A stretch of DNA of 64,000 nucleotides from Marichromatium purpuratum 984 (GTDB lineage Bacteria; Pseudomonadota; Gammaproteobacteria; Chromatiales; Chromatiaceae). Below are positions 30,873 through 39,330 of the stretch, piece after piece; position 1 is the stretch's first letter; each line of letters starts with the position of its first letter. The stretch lies in contig NZ_CP007031.1 of NCBI RefSeq assembly GCF_000224005.2, positions 731,501 through 795,500 on the forward strand. Direction: 5' to 3'. The notes under the pieces were generated by a model, which was not told the origin of the DNA, ran no database searches, and saw only the letters and a program-made list of their open reading frames with translations. Made by a program: the position numbers and the translations under genes.

Positions 30873-31690
30873 GCGTTCTCGTCCTCCTGGCGGTAGCGCT
30901 TCTCGGCGACGTGGATGAAGAAATCGGGCTGATCCTCGCGATAGGTTTCCTTGAAGTCGCCGTAGGTGGTCACTTTCTGGAAGCCGACCTCGTGCAGCAA
31001 CCGGCGCAGATAGTTCTTGCGCAGCGGGAACATGTTGAGATGGAAAACGTTCTCGCCGGGGAACTCGTAGCGGAAGCGGGCGAGCGAGTCGTCGACATGC
31101 TCGGGGGTGGCGCGGACGTCATCGCCGCAGTAGTAGAAGTTGTGGCTGGGCGCGACCTGGTGATCGAGCAGAGCATCATAGTTGCGTTGATCGATGATCA
31201 GGATGCCGTCGTGGCGCAGCGTGGCATAGAACTCGGCAAGCGCCTTGCGACGATCGCGCTCGTCGAACAGATGGGTGAAGGAGTTGCCGAGACAGATCGC
31301 CGCGTCGTAATAGTCGTGGACGTCTTGGTTGAGCCAGCGCCAGTCGGCCTGCACCGTGCGCAGCAGCTTGCCGTGGCTGCGGGCGTTGGCAAAGGCCTTG
31401 GCCAGCATGTTGGGGTTGCCGTCGGCGCTGGTGACCTCGAACCCCTCCTTGAGCAAGCGCACCGAGTGGAAGCCGGTGCCGGTGGCGACATCGAGTACCT
31501 TGCGCGCGCCGTGCTCGCGCAGCATCCGGACGAAGAAATCGCCCTCGCTCTGGGCGCGCCCGTCCCAGTCGATCAGCTGATCCCACTTCTCGACGAAGGA
31601 CTGGATGTACTCGGCCTGGTAGTGGTCGGTGTGTCTGACTGCAAGCGGGTCGTTGCCATAGTCCTGTTGCGTGTGCGTGGGGTTGTACAT
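30869..31690 (-). CDS. Glycine/sarcosine N-methyltransferase
   Basis: A 273-residue cytosolic methyltransferase catalysing glycine to sarcosine and sarcosine to dimethylglycine with SAM. The cofactor motif VLDVATGTGFHSVRLL is at 65-80. DYYDAAICLGNSFTHLFDE and DGILIIDQRNYD are family hallmarks. I start at ATG 31690, which has AGGAG about 8 nt upstream and the sequence MYNPTHTQQDYGNDPLAVR; the open frame continues upstream to 31789 with no family match. It is the first gene of a two-gene operon with the dimethylglycine enzyme and probably responds to osmotic stress. A long AT-rich upstream region (to 32030) may carry the promoter. Confidence 0.93.
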   Translation of the reverse strand: MYNPTHTQQDYGNDPLAVRHTDHYQAEYIQSFVEKWDQLIDWDGRAQSEGDFFVRMLREHGARKVLDVATGTGFHSVRLLKEGFEVTSADGNPNMLAKAFANARSHGKLLRTVQADWRWLNQDVHDYYDAAICLGNSFTHLFDERDRRKALAEFYATLRHDGILIIDQRNYDALLDHQVAPSHNFYYCGDDVRATPEHVDDSLARFRYEFPGENVFHLNMFPLRKNYLRRLLHEVGFQKVTTYGDFKETYREDQPDFFIHVAEKRYRQEDENA

Positions 31691-32164
31691 GGCGTCGCTC
31701 CTGAGCCTGCTCGGGTCGGTGGTGATGACGTGCGCGCTCCCCTTGCCGCGAGGGGATGCGATTCGGTCGTCTGCGCGGACGTTCCGCACATCTGGTTAGT
31801 ACACTTTAGGTTTTCTTTCGGCGCCGGTGCATGCCTGGCATGCGCGGCTCGATCCGCAGGAAATAGCGCGAATGCGCACTTGATGAGGTAGCTGGATGCC
31901 ACCGGATGATAGTCGGGTTAGCCCCGATCGGAAGAAGGTTTCATCCTACAGGGCTGTCACGATGAATCAACCCGTCGCTCGGTTTGATTGCATTTAAATA
32001 TTTGTTTTCTCTATCAGAGAATCTGATTGTCAGGCCGTGTCTGGTGGCTCTCCGGGGTTTTTCGGAGGAGCAGGCAGGATGTGACGCGAAGGCTGGAGGA
32101 GGGGCGCCTGGAGGCTGCGCAGGGTCGGGGATTGGTGGGTGACTGGGATCGGTTCGGGAGATTT
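31691..32164. other. Region upstream of the betaine operon
   Basis: No gene is supported in this 474-bp stretch. The part from 31975 to 32030 is the most AT-rich of the area (CATTTAAATATTTG) and includes a perfect inverted repeat ATCAGA-GAA-TCTGAT at 32013-32027. It may hold the promoter or operator for the betaine operon, which would then have a leader of roughly 300 nt. No clear -35/-10 pair could be chosen. Confidence 0.4.
32013..32027 (-). promoter_or_regulatory. Inverted repeat ATCAGA-GAA-TCTGAT upstream of the betaine operon
   Basis: A perfect 6-3-6 inverted repeat in the AT-rich block between the betaine operon and the convergently facing side of the Hpt gene. It is a candidate operator for osmotic control; the protein that would bind is not identifiable. 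Confidence 0.3.
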
Positions 32165-32533
32165 CTATTCGTGTTCGATCGACTCCGGTTCAGGCATGCC
32201 GGTCAGTCGTCCGGCCTGGGTTGCGACTCGTGCGAGGTCTCGATCGATGCGCAGCGCGTCGCCGATGCGGGCGGCACGCTCGAGCGCGTCGAGTGCGGCG
32301 TCGAGTGCCGGTACGCCACAGTAGCGGATGACGGTGCGCATCTGGTGGACATAGTCGGCCAGACCCGGCCAGTCGGTCTCGGCGCGGCAGGCGCGCAGCG
32401 CCTCGAGTTCAGCCGGTAGCTCCGCGCGCAGGGCATGGAGCAATTCGTGGGCGAGTTCGATGTCGCCACCAACGCTGGCGAGGGCCGCCGCGGGATCACG
32501 CAGCGGCTGTTCGGGTGCAGGGATCGGCATCAT
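32165..32533 (-). CDS. Orphan histidine phosphotransfer (Hpt) protein
   Basis: A 122-residue protein that is essentially one Hpt four-helix bundle. The phosphorylatable His63 sits in DYVHQMRTVIRYCGVPAL, close to the Hpt domain of BarA-type hybrid kinases (pattern VHxLxGxxxYxGVPxL). No kinase or receiver gene is near, so its partners must be encoded elsewhere. It follows the exporter permease gene with a gap of about 68 bp on the minus strand and could be the last gene of that operon. The start may be either of two adjacent ATG codons (32533 or 32530). Its role as relay for a BarA/UvrY-like pathway is inference. Confidence 0.75.
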   Translation of the reverse strand: MMPIPAPEQPLRDPAAALASVGGDIELAHELLHALRAELPAELEALRACRAETDWPGLADYVHQMRTVIRYCGVPALDAALDALERAARIGDALRIDRDLARVATQAGRLTGMPEPESIEHE

Positions 32534-32601
32534 CGTGCTCCACTGCCGGGTGTTTCGGCGACTCTAACCCCGGCGCCTCGTCGTCGTCCAACCCGCGCGG
32601 C

Positions 32602-33798
32602 TCATTGCTCGTGCAGTGCCCGCACCGGGTCGAGTCGCGCCGCGTGCAGCGCCGGGACGACCCCGGCGACCAGCCCGAGCAGCAGTGCGCCGCACTCGGC
32701 CAGCAACACGAAATCCCAGGCCGGTTGCAGCGGCAGCCCGGGCAGTGCGAGCCCGAGCAACAGGATCACCAGTCCCCCGACGGCGAGTCCGATGCCGCCG
32801 CCGAGCAGCGCCAGCAGCATCGCCTCGAGCAGGAACAGCCAGCGGATCTGCTCGCGTCCGGCGCCGAGCGCGCGCAGCAGCCCGATCTCACGCCGACGCT
32901 CGCCGAGGGCGATGGTCATGATGGTGAGGATGCCGATCCCGCCGACCAGCAGCGAGATCGCGCCGAGCGCCCCGACCACCGTGGTCAGCGCGCCGAGCAC
33001 CGACCCGAGTACCGCGAGCATCTGGTCCTGGGTGGTGATGGTGAAGTCCTCGCTGCCATGACGACGGATCAGCAGCGTGCGCACCCGCTCGGCCACCACC
33101 GCGCTGTCGGCATGACGGTCGTAGAGCAGGTCGATCTCCATCAGGCTGTCGCGGTCGAACAGTGCCAGCGCCCGCTCGGCGGGGATGTAGAGGGTGTCGT
33201 CGAGATCGAAGCCGAGCATCTGACCCTTGCGTGCCATCACCCCGATCACCCGATAGGGCTCGCCGCCGACGCGGATACGGGCGCCGAGCGGCGAGCGCTG
33301 GCCGAACAGCTGCACCGCCAGCTCCGCCCCGAGCACCGCGAAGGCCGGCGGATTGGCGCCGCGCTCGGGGAGGAAGCGACCGCTGGCCAGACGCATCGAC
33401 CAGATCTCGGGCACCCCGGGGCCGGCGCCGAACACCGTGGTGCGGCGGCTGCGCCCGGCGTGCTCGACGGCGACATTGCCCTGCACCACGGGGACCACCG
33501 CCTCGACCTCGGGGAGGCGCGCGAGCGCGCGGGCGTCATCCAGGCTGAGTGGTCGGACGTTGGAGACCAGCGCCCCGGACATCCCCAGGGTGGTGGTGCG
33601 CCCCGGCGAGACGGCGATCAGGTTGGTGCCGAACTGGCTGAACTCGGCGAGCACGAAACGGTGCACGCCCTCGCCGATCGCCGTCAGCAGCACCACCGCG
33701 GCGACCCCGATGGCGATCCCGAGCACCGTCAACAGGCTGCGACCGGGACGCTCGCCGACCGCGCCCAGGGCATAACGCATCAGGTCCATGGTGCGCAT
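32602..33798 (-). CDS. MacB-type ABC transporter permease (FtsX domain), second copy
   Basis: A 398-residue permease with the MacB topology: a first helix (about 20-42, LLTVLGIAIGVAAVVLLTAI), a long periplasmic domain, and three C-terminal helices with the FtsX core GERRREIGLLRALGAGREQI. The ending PALHAARLDPVRALHEQ is diagnostic. The periplasmic part has VIGVMARKGQMLGFDLDDTLYIP, the MacB_PCD signature. It begins 11 bp after the first permease and probably forms a heterodimer with it. The exporter would move a periplasmic or membrane substrate outward, but none is indicated by sequence. Confidence 0.88.
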   Translation of the reverse strand: MRTMDLMRYALGAVGERPGRSLLTVLGIAIGVAAVVLLTAIGEGVHRFVLAEFSQFGTNLIAVSPGRTTTLGMSGALVSNVRPLSLDDARALARLPEVEAVVPVVQGNVAVEHAGRSRRTTVFGAGPGVPEIWSMRLASGRFLPERGANPPAFAVLGAELAVQLFGQRSPLGARIRVGGEPYRVIGVMARKGQMLGFDLDDTLYIPAERALALFDRDSLMEIDLLYDRHADSAVVAERVRTLLIRRHGSEDFTITTQDQMLAVLGSVLGALTTVVGALGAISLLVGGIGILTIMTIALGERRREIGLLRALGAGREQIRWLFLLEAMLLALLGGGIGLAVGGLVILLLGLALPGLPLQPAWDFVLLAECGALLLGLVAGVVPALHAARLDPVRALHEQ

Positions 33799-33809
33799 CG
33801 TCCCCTGCC

Positions 33810-35015
33810 TCAGCGACCGTTGAGCGCTGCGACCGGATCGAGCCGCGCGGCCCGTCGTGCCGGCAGCAGTCCGAACATCAGCGCGCTGCCCATGGCGGTG
33901 AGCACCGCCGCCAGGCTCGCCCAGGGGGGCGCGGCGAGGGTGAACCCGGCGAGCTGGCGGTCGATCAGCCAGAGCAGGGCGTGACCGCAGCCCAGCCCGG
34001 CGAGGCTGCCGAGCGCGCCGAGCACCAGGGCCTCGGTGAGGAAGAGCGCGCGCACCTGGGCCGCGCTCGCCCCCAGCGCCTTGAGCAGCCCGATCTCGGC
34101 GCTGCGCTGGGAGACCGACACCAGCATCACGTTCATGATCAACACCCCGGCGACCACCAGGCTGATCGCGGCGATCGCCGCCACCGCCAGGGTGAGCGTC
34201 GAGAGGATCTGGTCGAAGGTGCCGAGCAGCGCGTCCTGGGTGATCACGGTGACATCGTCCTCGCCCTCGTGGCGGTCGCGGACGACGGCGCGGACCTGCT
34301 CGGCGGTGATCGCCAGGTCGGCGCCGACTCGCCCCTGGACCAGCACCCGGAACAGCCCGGGGTTGTCGAACACCGCCTGCGCCGAGGCCACCGGGATCAG
34401 TGCCAGATCGGCCATGTCGGTGCCCAGCGACACGCCGCCGCCAGCGAGCACGCCGATCACCCGGAAGCGCCGGTCGGCGATCCGGATGCGTCGGCCGAGC
34501 GGGCTGGCGGTGCCGAACAGCTCGCGCGCCAGGGTCGCGCCGAGCACCGCCACCGGCGCCGCGCGACCGGGATCGGCGGCGGGCAGGAAGCGCCCGGCAG
34601 CAAGTGTCAGTTCGCGGATGGCGAGATAGTCGGCGGTGGTGCCGAGGATGCCGACCTCGCGCGCCAGCGCCCCGGTCGAGACCGGTGCCTCGCCCATCGC
34701 TACCGGGGCGACCCGCGCGACCCCCGGGGCGCGCAGCAGCGCCAGGGCATCGTTCAGGGTGAGGTCGCGCGGGGTCTCACCGAGCAGGGGTGGCGCGCCC
34801 CCGGTGGTCTCGTTGCGCCCGGGGACGACGATCAGCAGCCGGGTGCCGAGCTGGCTGAACTCGTCGAGCACGAAGCGGCGCGCGCCATCGCCGATCCCCG
34901 ACAGGACGACCACCGCCGCGCAACCGAGGGCGACGGCCAGCAGGGTCAGCGCAGCGCGGCCGGGATGGGCGACGAGCGCGCGCAGTGCGGTGGTGGCGGT
35001 GTCGCGGGGGCGCAT
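33810..35015 (-). CDS. MacB-type ABC transporter permease (FtsX domain), first copy
   Basis: A 401-residue paralogue of the next permease, with the same plan: first helix near 18-40, periplasmic MacB_PCD domain, and FtsX core (SQRSAEIGLLKALGASAAQV) ending in PARRAARLDPVAALNGR. The start ATG 35015 shares its A with the TGA of the diguanylate cyclase gene (TGATG), so the two are translationally coupled. The frame remains open further upstream across the cyclase gene, but that part is not family-like. With the ATPase at 36198-36863 and the fusion protein it makes a tripartite-type exporter. Confidence 0.88.
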   Translation of the reverse strand: MRPRDTATTALRALVAHPGRAALTLLAVALGCAAVVVLSGIGDGARRFVLDEFSQLGTRLLIVVPGRNETTGGAPPLLGETPRDLTLNDALALLRAPGVARVAPVAMGEAPVSTGALAREVGILGTTADYLAIRELTLAAGRFLPAADPGRAAPVAVLGATLARELFGTASPLGRRIRIADRRFRVIGVLAGGGVSLGTDMADLALIPVASAQAVFDNPGLFRVLVQGRVGADLAITAEQVRAVVRDRHEGEDDVTVITQDALLGTFDQILSTLTLAVAAIAAISLVVAGVLIMNVMLVSVSQRSAEIGLLKALGASAAQVRALFLTEALVLGALGSLAGLGCGHALLWLIDRQLAGFTLAAPPWASLAAVLTAMGSALMFGLLPARRAARLDPVAALNGR

Positions 35016-36088
35016 CAGTCGGCTGTCCGATCGTCGTCGCTCATGGCATGGCGGTCGCGCCCCTGACGCTTGGCGCGATAGAGGGCCTGATCGATGGCGC
35101 GGAAAAAGGCATCGCGGTCGCTGCCAGGGCGGAAGGTTCCGACCCCGAGGCTTGCGGTGACCCGTCCGACGGTGGGGAAGCGGTGCTCGCGGATGGTCTC
35201 GAGCAGGTCGCGTGCGAGTTGCTCGGCCTGTTGACACGAGGTGTCGGGCAGGATCAGCGCGAATTCCTCGCCGCCCCAGCGCGACAGACCGTCGCTGGCA
35301 CGCGTGCGTGTGGCGAGCAGCCGAGCGAACTCGCGCAGTACCGCGTCGCCGACATCGTGTCCCAGGGTGTCGTTGATTTGCTTGAAGTGGTCGAGATCGA
35401 GCAGGATCAGCGAGAAACAGCGCTGATGACGACCGGTCTTGGCGATCTCGCGCGCGAGCATCTCATCGAACATGGTGCGGTTCCAGATGCCGGTGAGCGG
35501 GTCGGTCATCGACAGGGTGCGCACCCGGTTGAGTGCCTCCTCGCGGGTGTGCTCGTAGTAATAGATGATGCCGCCACCGATGAGCAGTGCAGTGGTGATG
35601 TTGAACAGCGTCTGGGCGGGGCAGCTGATGCTCCAGTGCGCCCAGCCGTAGACGAAGATGGCGAGGACCGCAGCGACGAACAGCAGGTAAGCGATGGTGG
35701 CTGCGCGCAGACCGTGCAGCGGATAGACAAACAGCGGGTAGAGCAACAACAGCACATAGGGGTTGGTGTCGCCCTCGGTATGGACGATCAGATACAACAG
35801 CATCGCGCCCGCGGAGGACGAGGCCAGCCACGCCGACCCGTGCAGGTTGGCGTGACGGCGAAAGCGCCACAGCGCCAGCAGTATGGCCACGACCATCGCC
35901 AGCTCGATCAGGGCGAGTCTCGAGTCGCCGATGATGACGATGTTGAACAGCGCGGCAACGCTCATCAGCGCAGTGAGCGTGAGCAGAATGAAGTTGAGCA
36001 GCTGCGCGCGACGAAACAGCAGCGGGTCCCGAGCAAAGCGCTGTGGCGTCTCGAGCAGGCGCTTCAGCGACTGCAGTGGCATGGGCAT
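35015..36088 (-). CDS. Membrane-bound diguanylate cyclase (GGDEF)
   Basis: A 357-residue protein with about six helices in the first 180 residues (LLNFILLTLTALMSVAALF, LIELAMVVAILLALW and so on), then a GGDEF domain. The active-site motif is GGEEF (272-276), preceded by the inhibitory-site pattern RASD (263-266, RxxD) five residues before it. The segment LTGIWNRTMFDEML and LLDLDHFKQINDTLGHDVGD are intact. It should make c-di-GMP and be product-inhibited. No known sensory domain is recognised in the membrane part. It lies between the ATPase and permease genes of an exporter, 109 bp after the former and overlapping the latter by 1 nt. Confidence 0.93.
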   Translation of the reverse strand: MPMPLQSLKRLLETPQRFARDPLLFRRAQLLNFILLTLTALMSVAALFNIVIIGDSRLALIELAMVVAILLALWRFRRHANLHGSAWLASSSAGAMLLYLIVHTEGDTNPYVLLLLYPLFVYPLHGLRAATIAYLLFVAAVLAIFVYGWAHWSISCPAQTLFNITTALLIGGGIIYYYEHTREEALNRVRTLSMTDPLTGIWNRTMFDEMLAREIAKTGRHQRCFSLILLDLDHFKQINDTLGHDVGDAVLREFARLLATRTRASDGLSRWGGEEFALILPDTSCQQAEQLARDLLETIREHRFPTVGRVTASLGVGTFRPGSDRDAFFRAIDQALYRAKRQGRDRHAMSDDDRTAD

Positions 36089-36197
36089 GGCGAGAGTGCC
36101 TGCTATCAGGTGTGTTGCCTGGGATCACGAAGTGCGATGGGGCGAATCCTGCCGTCCTGGTGCATGTGCGTCCATGCAGAGGCCTCGGTGTGGACCG

Positions 36198-36863
36198 TCA
36201 GTGAGCACGGATGCCGCCGTCCTCCATGTCGATGCGCCGTCCGGCGCGTCCGCCCACGACCGGGTCGTGAGTGACCACCACCAGGGTGACGCCCTGGTCG
36301 TTGAGCGCCTCGAGGGTGGCGATCACCTCCTCGCCCGAGCGTCGGTCGAGGTTGCCGGTGGGCTCGTCGGCAAGCAGCAGCCCCGGTTGCATCACCGTGG
36401 CGCGGGCGATCGCCACGCGCTGGCGCTGGCCGCCGGAGAGCTGGTCAGGACGGTGGTCGGCGCGCTCCGTCAGCCCCAGCCGGTCGAGTGCCCGGGCGAC
36501 CCGCTCGCCTCGCGCCGCGGGCGCGAGGCCGGCGAGCATCAGCGGCAGCTCGACGTTCTCCGCGGCGCTCAGTCGCGGGATCAGGTGGAAGGACTGGAAG
36601 ACGAAGCCGATCCGGCTGCCGCGCAGCGCCGCGCGCGCCTCCTCGTCGAGGTCGGTGGTCTCGATGTCGTCGAGCCGATAGCGACCCTGGTCCGGGCGGT
36701 CGAGCAGACCGAGGATGTTGAGCAGGGTGCTCTTGCCCGATCCCGAGGGACCCATGATGGCGACATAGTCGCCGCTGTCGATATCCAGGTCCACCCCATG
36801 CAGTGCCCGCACCTGCTGCTCGCCGACACGGAAGCTGCGACTGATCCCTCGGAGCGCGATCAT
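36198..36863 (-). CDS. MacB/LolD-type ABC transporter ATPase
   Basis: A 221-residue ATPase with Walker [10 protein letters not shown] (38-46), the Q-loop in [14 protein letters not shown], signature [14 protein letters not shown] and Walker [13 protein letters not shown]. The EPTGNLD form is typical of the MacB/LolD/FtsE group, which works with FtsX-type permeases. Its ATG overlaps the end of the membrane fusion protein gene by 4 nt. It powers the permeases encoded at 32602-35015, from which it is separated by the diguanylate cyclase gene. It is a stand-alone ATPase, unlike E. coli MacB, where ATPase and permease are fused. Confidence 0.93.
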   Translation of the reverse strand: MIALRGISRSFRVGEQQVRALHGVDLDIDSGDYVAIMGPSGSGKSTLLNILGLLDRPDQGRYRLDDIETTDLDEEARAALRGSRIGFVFQSFHLIPRLSAAENVELPLMLAGLAPAARGERVARALDRLGLTERADHRPDQLSGGQRQRVAIARATVMQPGLLLADEPTGNLDRRSGEEVIATLEALNDQGVTLVVVTHDPVVGGRAGRRIDMEDGGIRAH

Positions 36864-38008
36864 GGCGCCGGCTCGATACGGGCGCCGTCGGTCACGTCCT
36901 CGCCGCCGAGCGTACGCGCCACGCGCTCGCCGGGCGCGAGACCGGAGCGGATCTCGGTGCGCTCCCAGTTCTCGATCCCGATGCGGATCTCGCGTCGTTG
37001 CAGTCGTCCGCTGGTCGGATCGAACAGCAGCACGCTCGGCGTGAGGCCGGCCTGGATCGCCGCGGTGGGCAGTTGCAGGACCTGTTCGCGGCGCTCGACC
37101 ACGATCTCCACATCGGCGCTGTAGCCGGCGAGCAGCGGCGTGTCGGTCGGCGGTTCGGTCATCACCACCTCGATCTCGACGGTACGCGCCTGCTTCTCCT
37201 GGTCGAAGACATAGGGGGCGATCCGTCGCACCACTCCGGTGAAGACCCGATCGCCGAATGCATCGAGGGTGATCCGTGCCTCCAGCCCGAGGGCGATGCG
37301 CGCGGCGTCGACCTCGTCGATGGGGGCGGAGATGTAGTAGCAGGCGTCGTCGATGAGATCAATCGCGGGGGGTGTGGGGATGCCCGGTGGCGAGGGCGTG
37401 ACGTACTCGTTGAGCTCGCCCGAGACCTCGGCGACCACCCCGGCGAAGGGGGCGACGAGCCGGGTCCGCTCCAGCTCGGCGCGGGCCACCCCGACCTGGG
37501 CCTGGCTGACCTCGGCGTTGGCGCGTGCCGCCTCGCACTCGGCGGCGCCGGCGCGGGCGGCGGTCTGGGCGCGGTCGAGCGCCTCCTCCGAGGTCATGGC
37601 GCGGGTATCGAGCCGGCGCTGGCGCTCGGCCTCGCGCCCGGCCTGCTCGGCGTGCAGACAGGCGGCGCGGGCGCGGGCCGTGGCTGCTTCGGCCTCGCGC
37701 TCGGCGAGCTCGACACGGGCGATGAGGTCGCGGTTCCAGAGTTCGAGCAACAGCTCGCCGGCGCCCACCCGGTCGCCCTCGTGGACCTCGAGACGGGCGA
37801 TCTGACCGCCCAGACTGGGTGCGAGCCGGGCGCGCCGACAGGCCTTGACGGTGCCGGCGCGGGTGTTGGCGACCAGCCGCTCGATGGCGCCCTCGCTGAC
37901 CGCGACCAACTCGACCCGGGGCGGTCCGGGTCGACTGGCGTACCACCAGAGCAGCAGCGTGCCGCCGAGCGCGAGGACGAGCAGGTGGGAGGGCGACGGC
38001 CTTTTCAT
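36860..38008 (-). CDS. Periplasmic membrane fusion protein (HlyD/MacA family)
   Basis: A 382-residue adaptor with an N-terminal anchor helix (about 7-24, LLVLALGGTLLLWWYAS). The lipoyl/barrel-sandwich half-motifs are GGQIARLEVHEGDRVGAG near 67-84 and RLVAPFAGVVAEVSGELNEY further on, enclosing a long Ala/Glu/Arg-rich coiled coil (about 95-180). The beta-barrel region with TVEIEVVMTE and GYSADVEIVVERR follows. It would link the ABC exporter across the periplasm to an outer-membrane channel; no TolC-like gene is in the window. It is the first clear gene of the exporter operon. Confidence 0.9.
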   Translation of the reverse strand: MKRPSPSHLLVLALGGTLLLWWYASRPGPPRVELVAVSEGAIERLVANTRAGTVKACRRARLAPSLGGQIARLEVHEGDRVGAGELLLELWNRDLIARVELAEREAEAATARARAACLHAEQAGREAERQRRLDTRAMTSEEALDRAQTAARAGAAECEAARANAEVSQAQVGVARAELERTRLVAPFAGVVAEVSGELNEYVTPSPPGIPTPPAIDLIDDACYYISAPIDEVDAARIALGLEARITLDAFGDRVFTGVVRRIAPYVFDQEKQARTVEIEVVMTEPPTDTPLLAGYSADVEIVVERREQVLQLPTAAIQAGLTPSVLLFDPTSGRLQRREIRIGIENWERTEIRSGLAPGERVARTLGGEDVTDGARIEPAP

Positions 38009-38077
38009 CGGGGACGGTGTCCGAGGCTGGTCGGGGCGCCATTGTAGCGCGCCGGATCAGCGGGTGCGACGCGTGGC

Positions 38078-38464
38078 TCAGGTCTCGCGTCGGCCGAAGG
38101 CCTCGGTCGGCAGCACCAGCAGCAGCAGCAGGAGCAGCAGGTCGAGCCCGGCGATCAGTTCGTGACCGAACAGCGCCCCGATGGTCAGACTGAGCAGCGC
38201 GATCAACAGCAGTATCCACCAGCCGGGCAGTCCGGCGTCACGGATGCGCTTGGCGGCGATGTTGGCCTGGGCGACCAGCAGCACGGCAGCGATGGCGACC
38301 AGGACGGCCAGCTTGATGTCGGCGATCAGCGCCGAGTCCTCGGGCCCCTTGGCGAGGCCGAAGCTGGCCAGCACCAGCAAGGCGATCAGGGCGGCGTGAC
38401 AGCCGAGATAGGGCAGGCGTGAGAGACGACCGTGCTTGATGTCGCCAAAGAAGATCGTGAGCAT
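38078..38464 (-). CDS. DUF805-like small membrane protein
   Basis: A 128-residue protein with about four hydrophobic helices. GRLSRLPYLG near the start and ANIAAKRIRDAGLPGWWILL in the middle match the DUF805 pattern (GRxxRxxY and AKRxxDxGxxGWW). The last helix is a long leucine run. Family function is unknown. It lies 69 bp upstream of the membrane fusion protein gene in the same direction, so it could head the exporter operon or be separate. It is divergent from the Crp/Fnr regulator gene. Confidence 0.75.
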   Translation of the reverse strand: MLTIFFGDIKHGRLSRLPYLGCHAALIALLVLASFGLAKGPEDSALIADIKLAVLVAIAAVLLVAQANIAAKRIRDAGLPGWWILLLIALLSLTIGALFGHELIAGLDLLLLLLLLVLPTEAFGRRET

Positions 38465-38628
38465 GTCTGGGTCTCGTTGCGGGGTTCTCGTTCGGGGCGC
38501 GATCGGCTGGCGCTGCGCCCCACGGATGCGGCCGCTTGGCGCGCGTCTCCCAGAGTATACCCGGCCTGCGTCGCCTGCCCGGCTGCGCTAGCATGCACGA
38601 CGAACGGTCGAAACCTTGGGGATGGACA

Positions 38629-39327
38629 GTGTCGCAACGCGAGATCATCGAGTCATTGCGCGCCGCGCCCCTGCTCGCGCGGCTCGAATCGGCGCAGCTC
38701 GAGCGGGTCGCCGCGCGGACCACCCGTCTCACCCTGGCTGCCGAGCAGTCGCTGTTCCTCCAGGGCGATGCGGCCGAGCGCTTCTTCCTGGTGTGCGCCG
38801 GACAGATGCAGCTCTACCGGCTCGCGCCCGATGGTGCGCGCAAGGTGATCGAGATCGTCTCCCCCGGGCAGACCTTCGCCGAGGCGCTGATGTTCCTCAA
38901 CCGCCCGAGCTATCCGGTGTGCGCCAGCGCGCTCGCGCCGACCGAGCTGATCGCGATCGACGCGGCCGACTTCGCCGCCATGCTGCGCGAGTCGGTCGAG
39001 ACCTGCTTTCTGCTGCTCGGCGCGCTGAGCCAGCGGCTGCGTGGCCTGATCGGCGAGATCGACCATCTCACCCTGCACACCGCCAGCGGTCGGCTGGCGC
39101 GCTATCTGCTCGAACGCTTGCCGCCGGAGCGGCGCGCGCTGCGCCTGGAGGTGCCCAAGGGGGTGCTTGCCTCGCGTCTGTCGATCCAGCCCGAGACCCT
39201 GTCGCGGGCGCTGCGTCAGTTCGTCGATGCCGGGGTGATCGCACTCGAGGGGCGTCATGTGACCCTGCTCGATCGCCCTCGGCTGGTCGAACTCGCTGCT
39301 CTCGAGCCTGGGCTCGGGCCGGACTGA
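38629..39327 (+). CDS. Crp/Fnr-family regulator, Dnr-like
   Basis: A 232-residue regulator. The cyclic-nucleotide-binding-like domain covers about 20-130 (LFLQGDAAERFFLVCAGQMQLY, KVIEIVSPGQTFAEALMF), followed by a dimerisation helix and a C-terminal HTH (ASRLSIQPETLSRALRQF). It lacks the N-terminal cysteine cluster of FNR, so it is not an oxygen-sensing Fe-S type; the Dnr/NnrR class that senses NO through haem is the closest fit. I prefer GTG 38629 because GGGGAT precedes it, though ATG 38593 is possible. It faces hcp, with only 3 bp between stops; a TTGAT-N4-GTCAA box lies upstream of hcp, so hcp is the probable target. Confidence 0.82.
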   Translation: MSQREIIESLRAAPLLARLESAQLERVAARTTRLTLAAEQSLFLQGDAAERFFLVCAGQMQLYRLAPDGARKVIEIVSPGQTFAEALMFLNRPSYPVCASALAPTELIAIDAADFAAMLRESVETCFLLLGALSQRLRGLIGEIDHLTLHTASGRLARYLLERLPPERRALRLEVPKGVLASRLSIQPETLSRALRQFVDAGVIALEGRHVTLLDRPRLVELAALEPGLGPD

Positions 39328-39330
39328 GCC

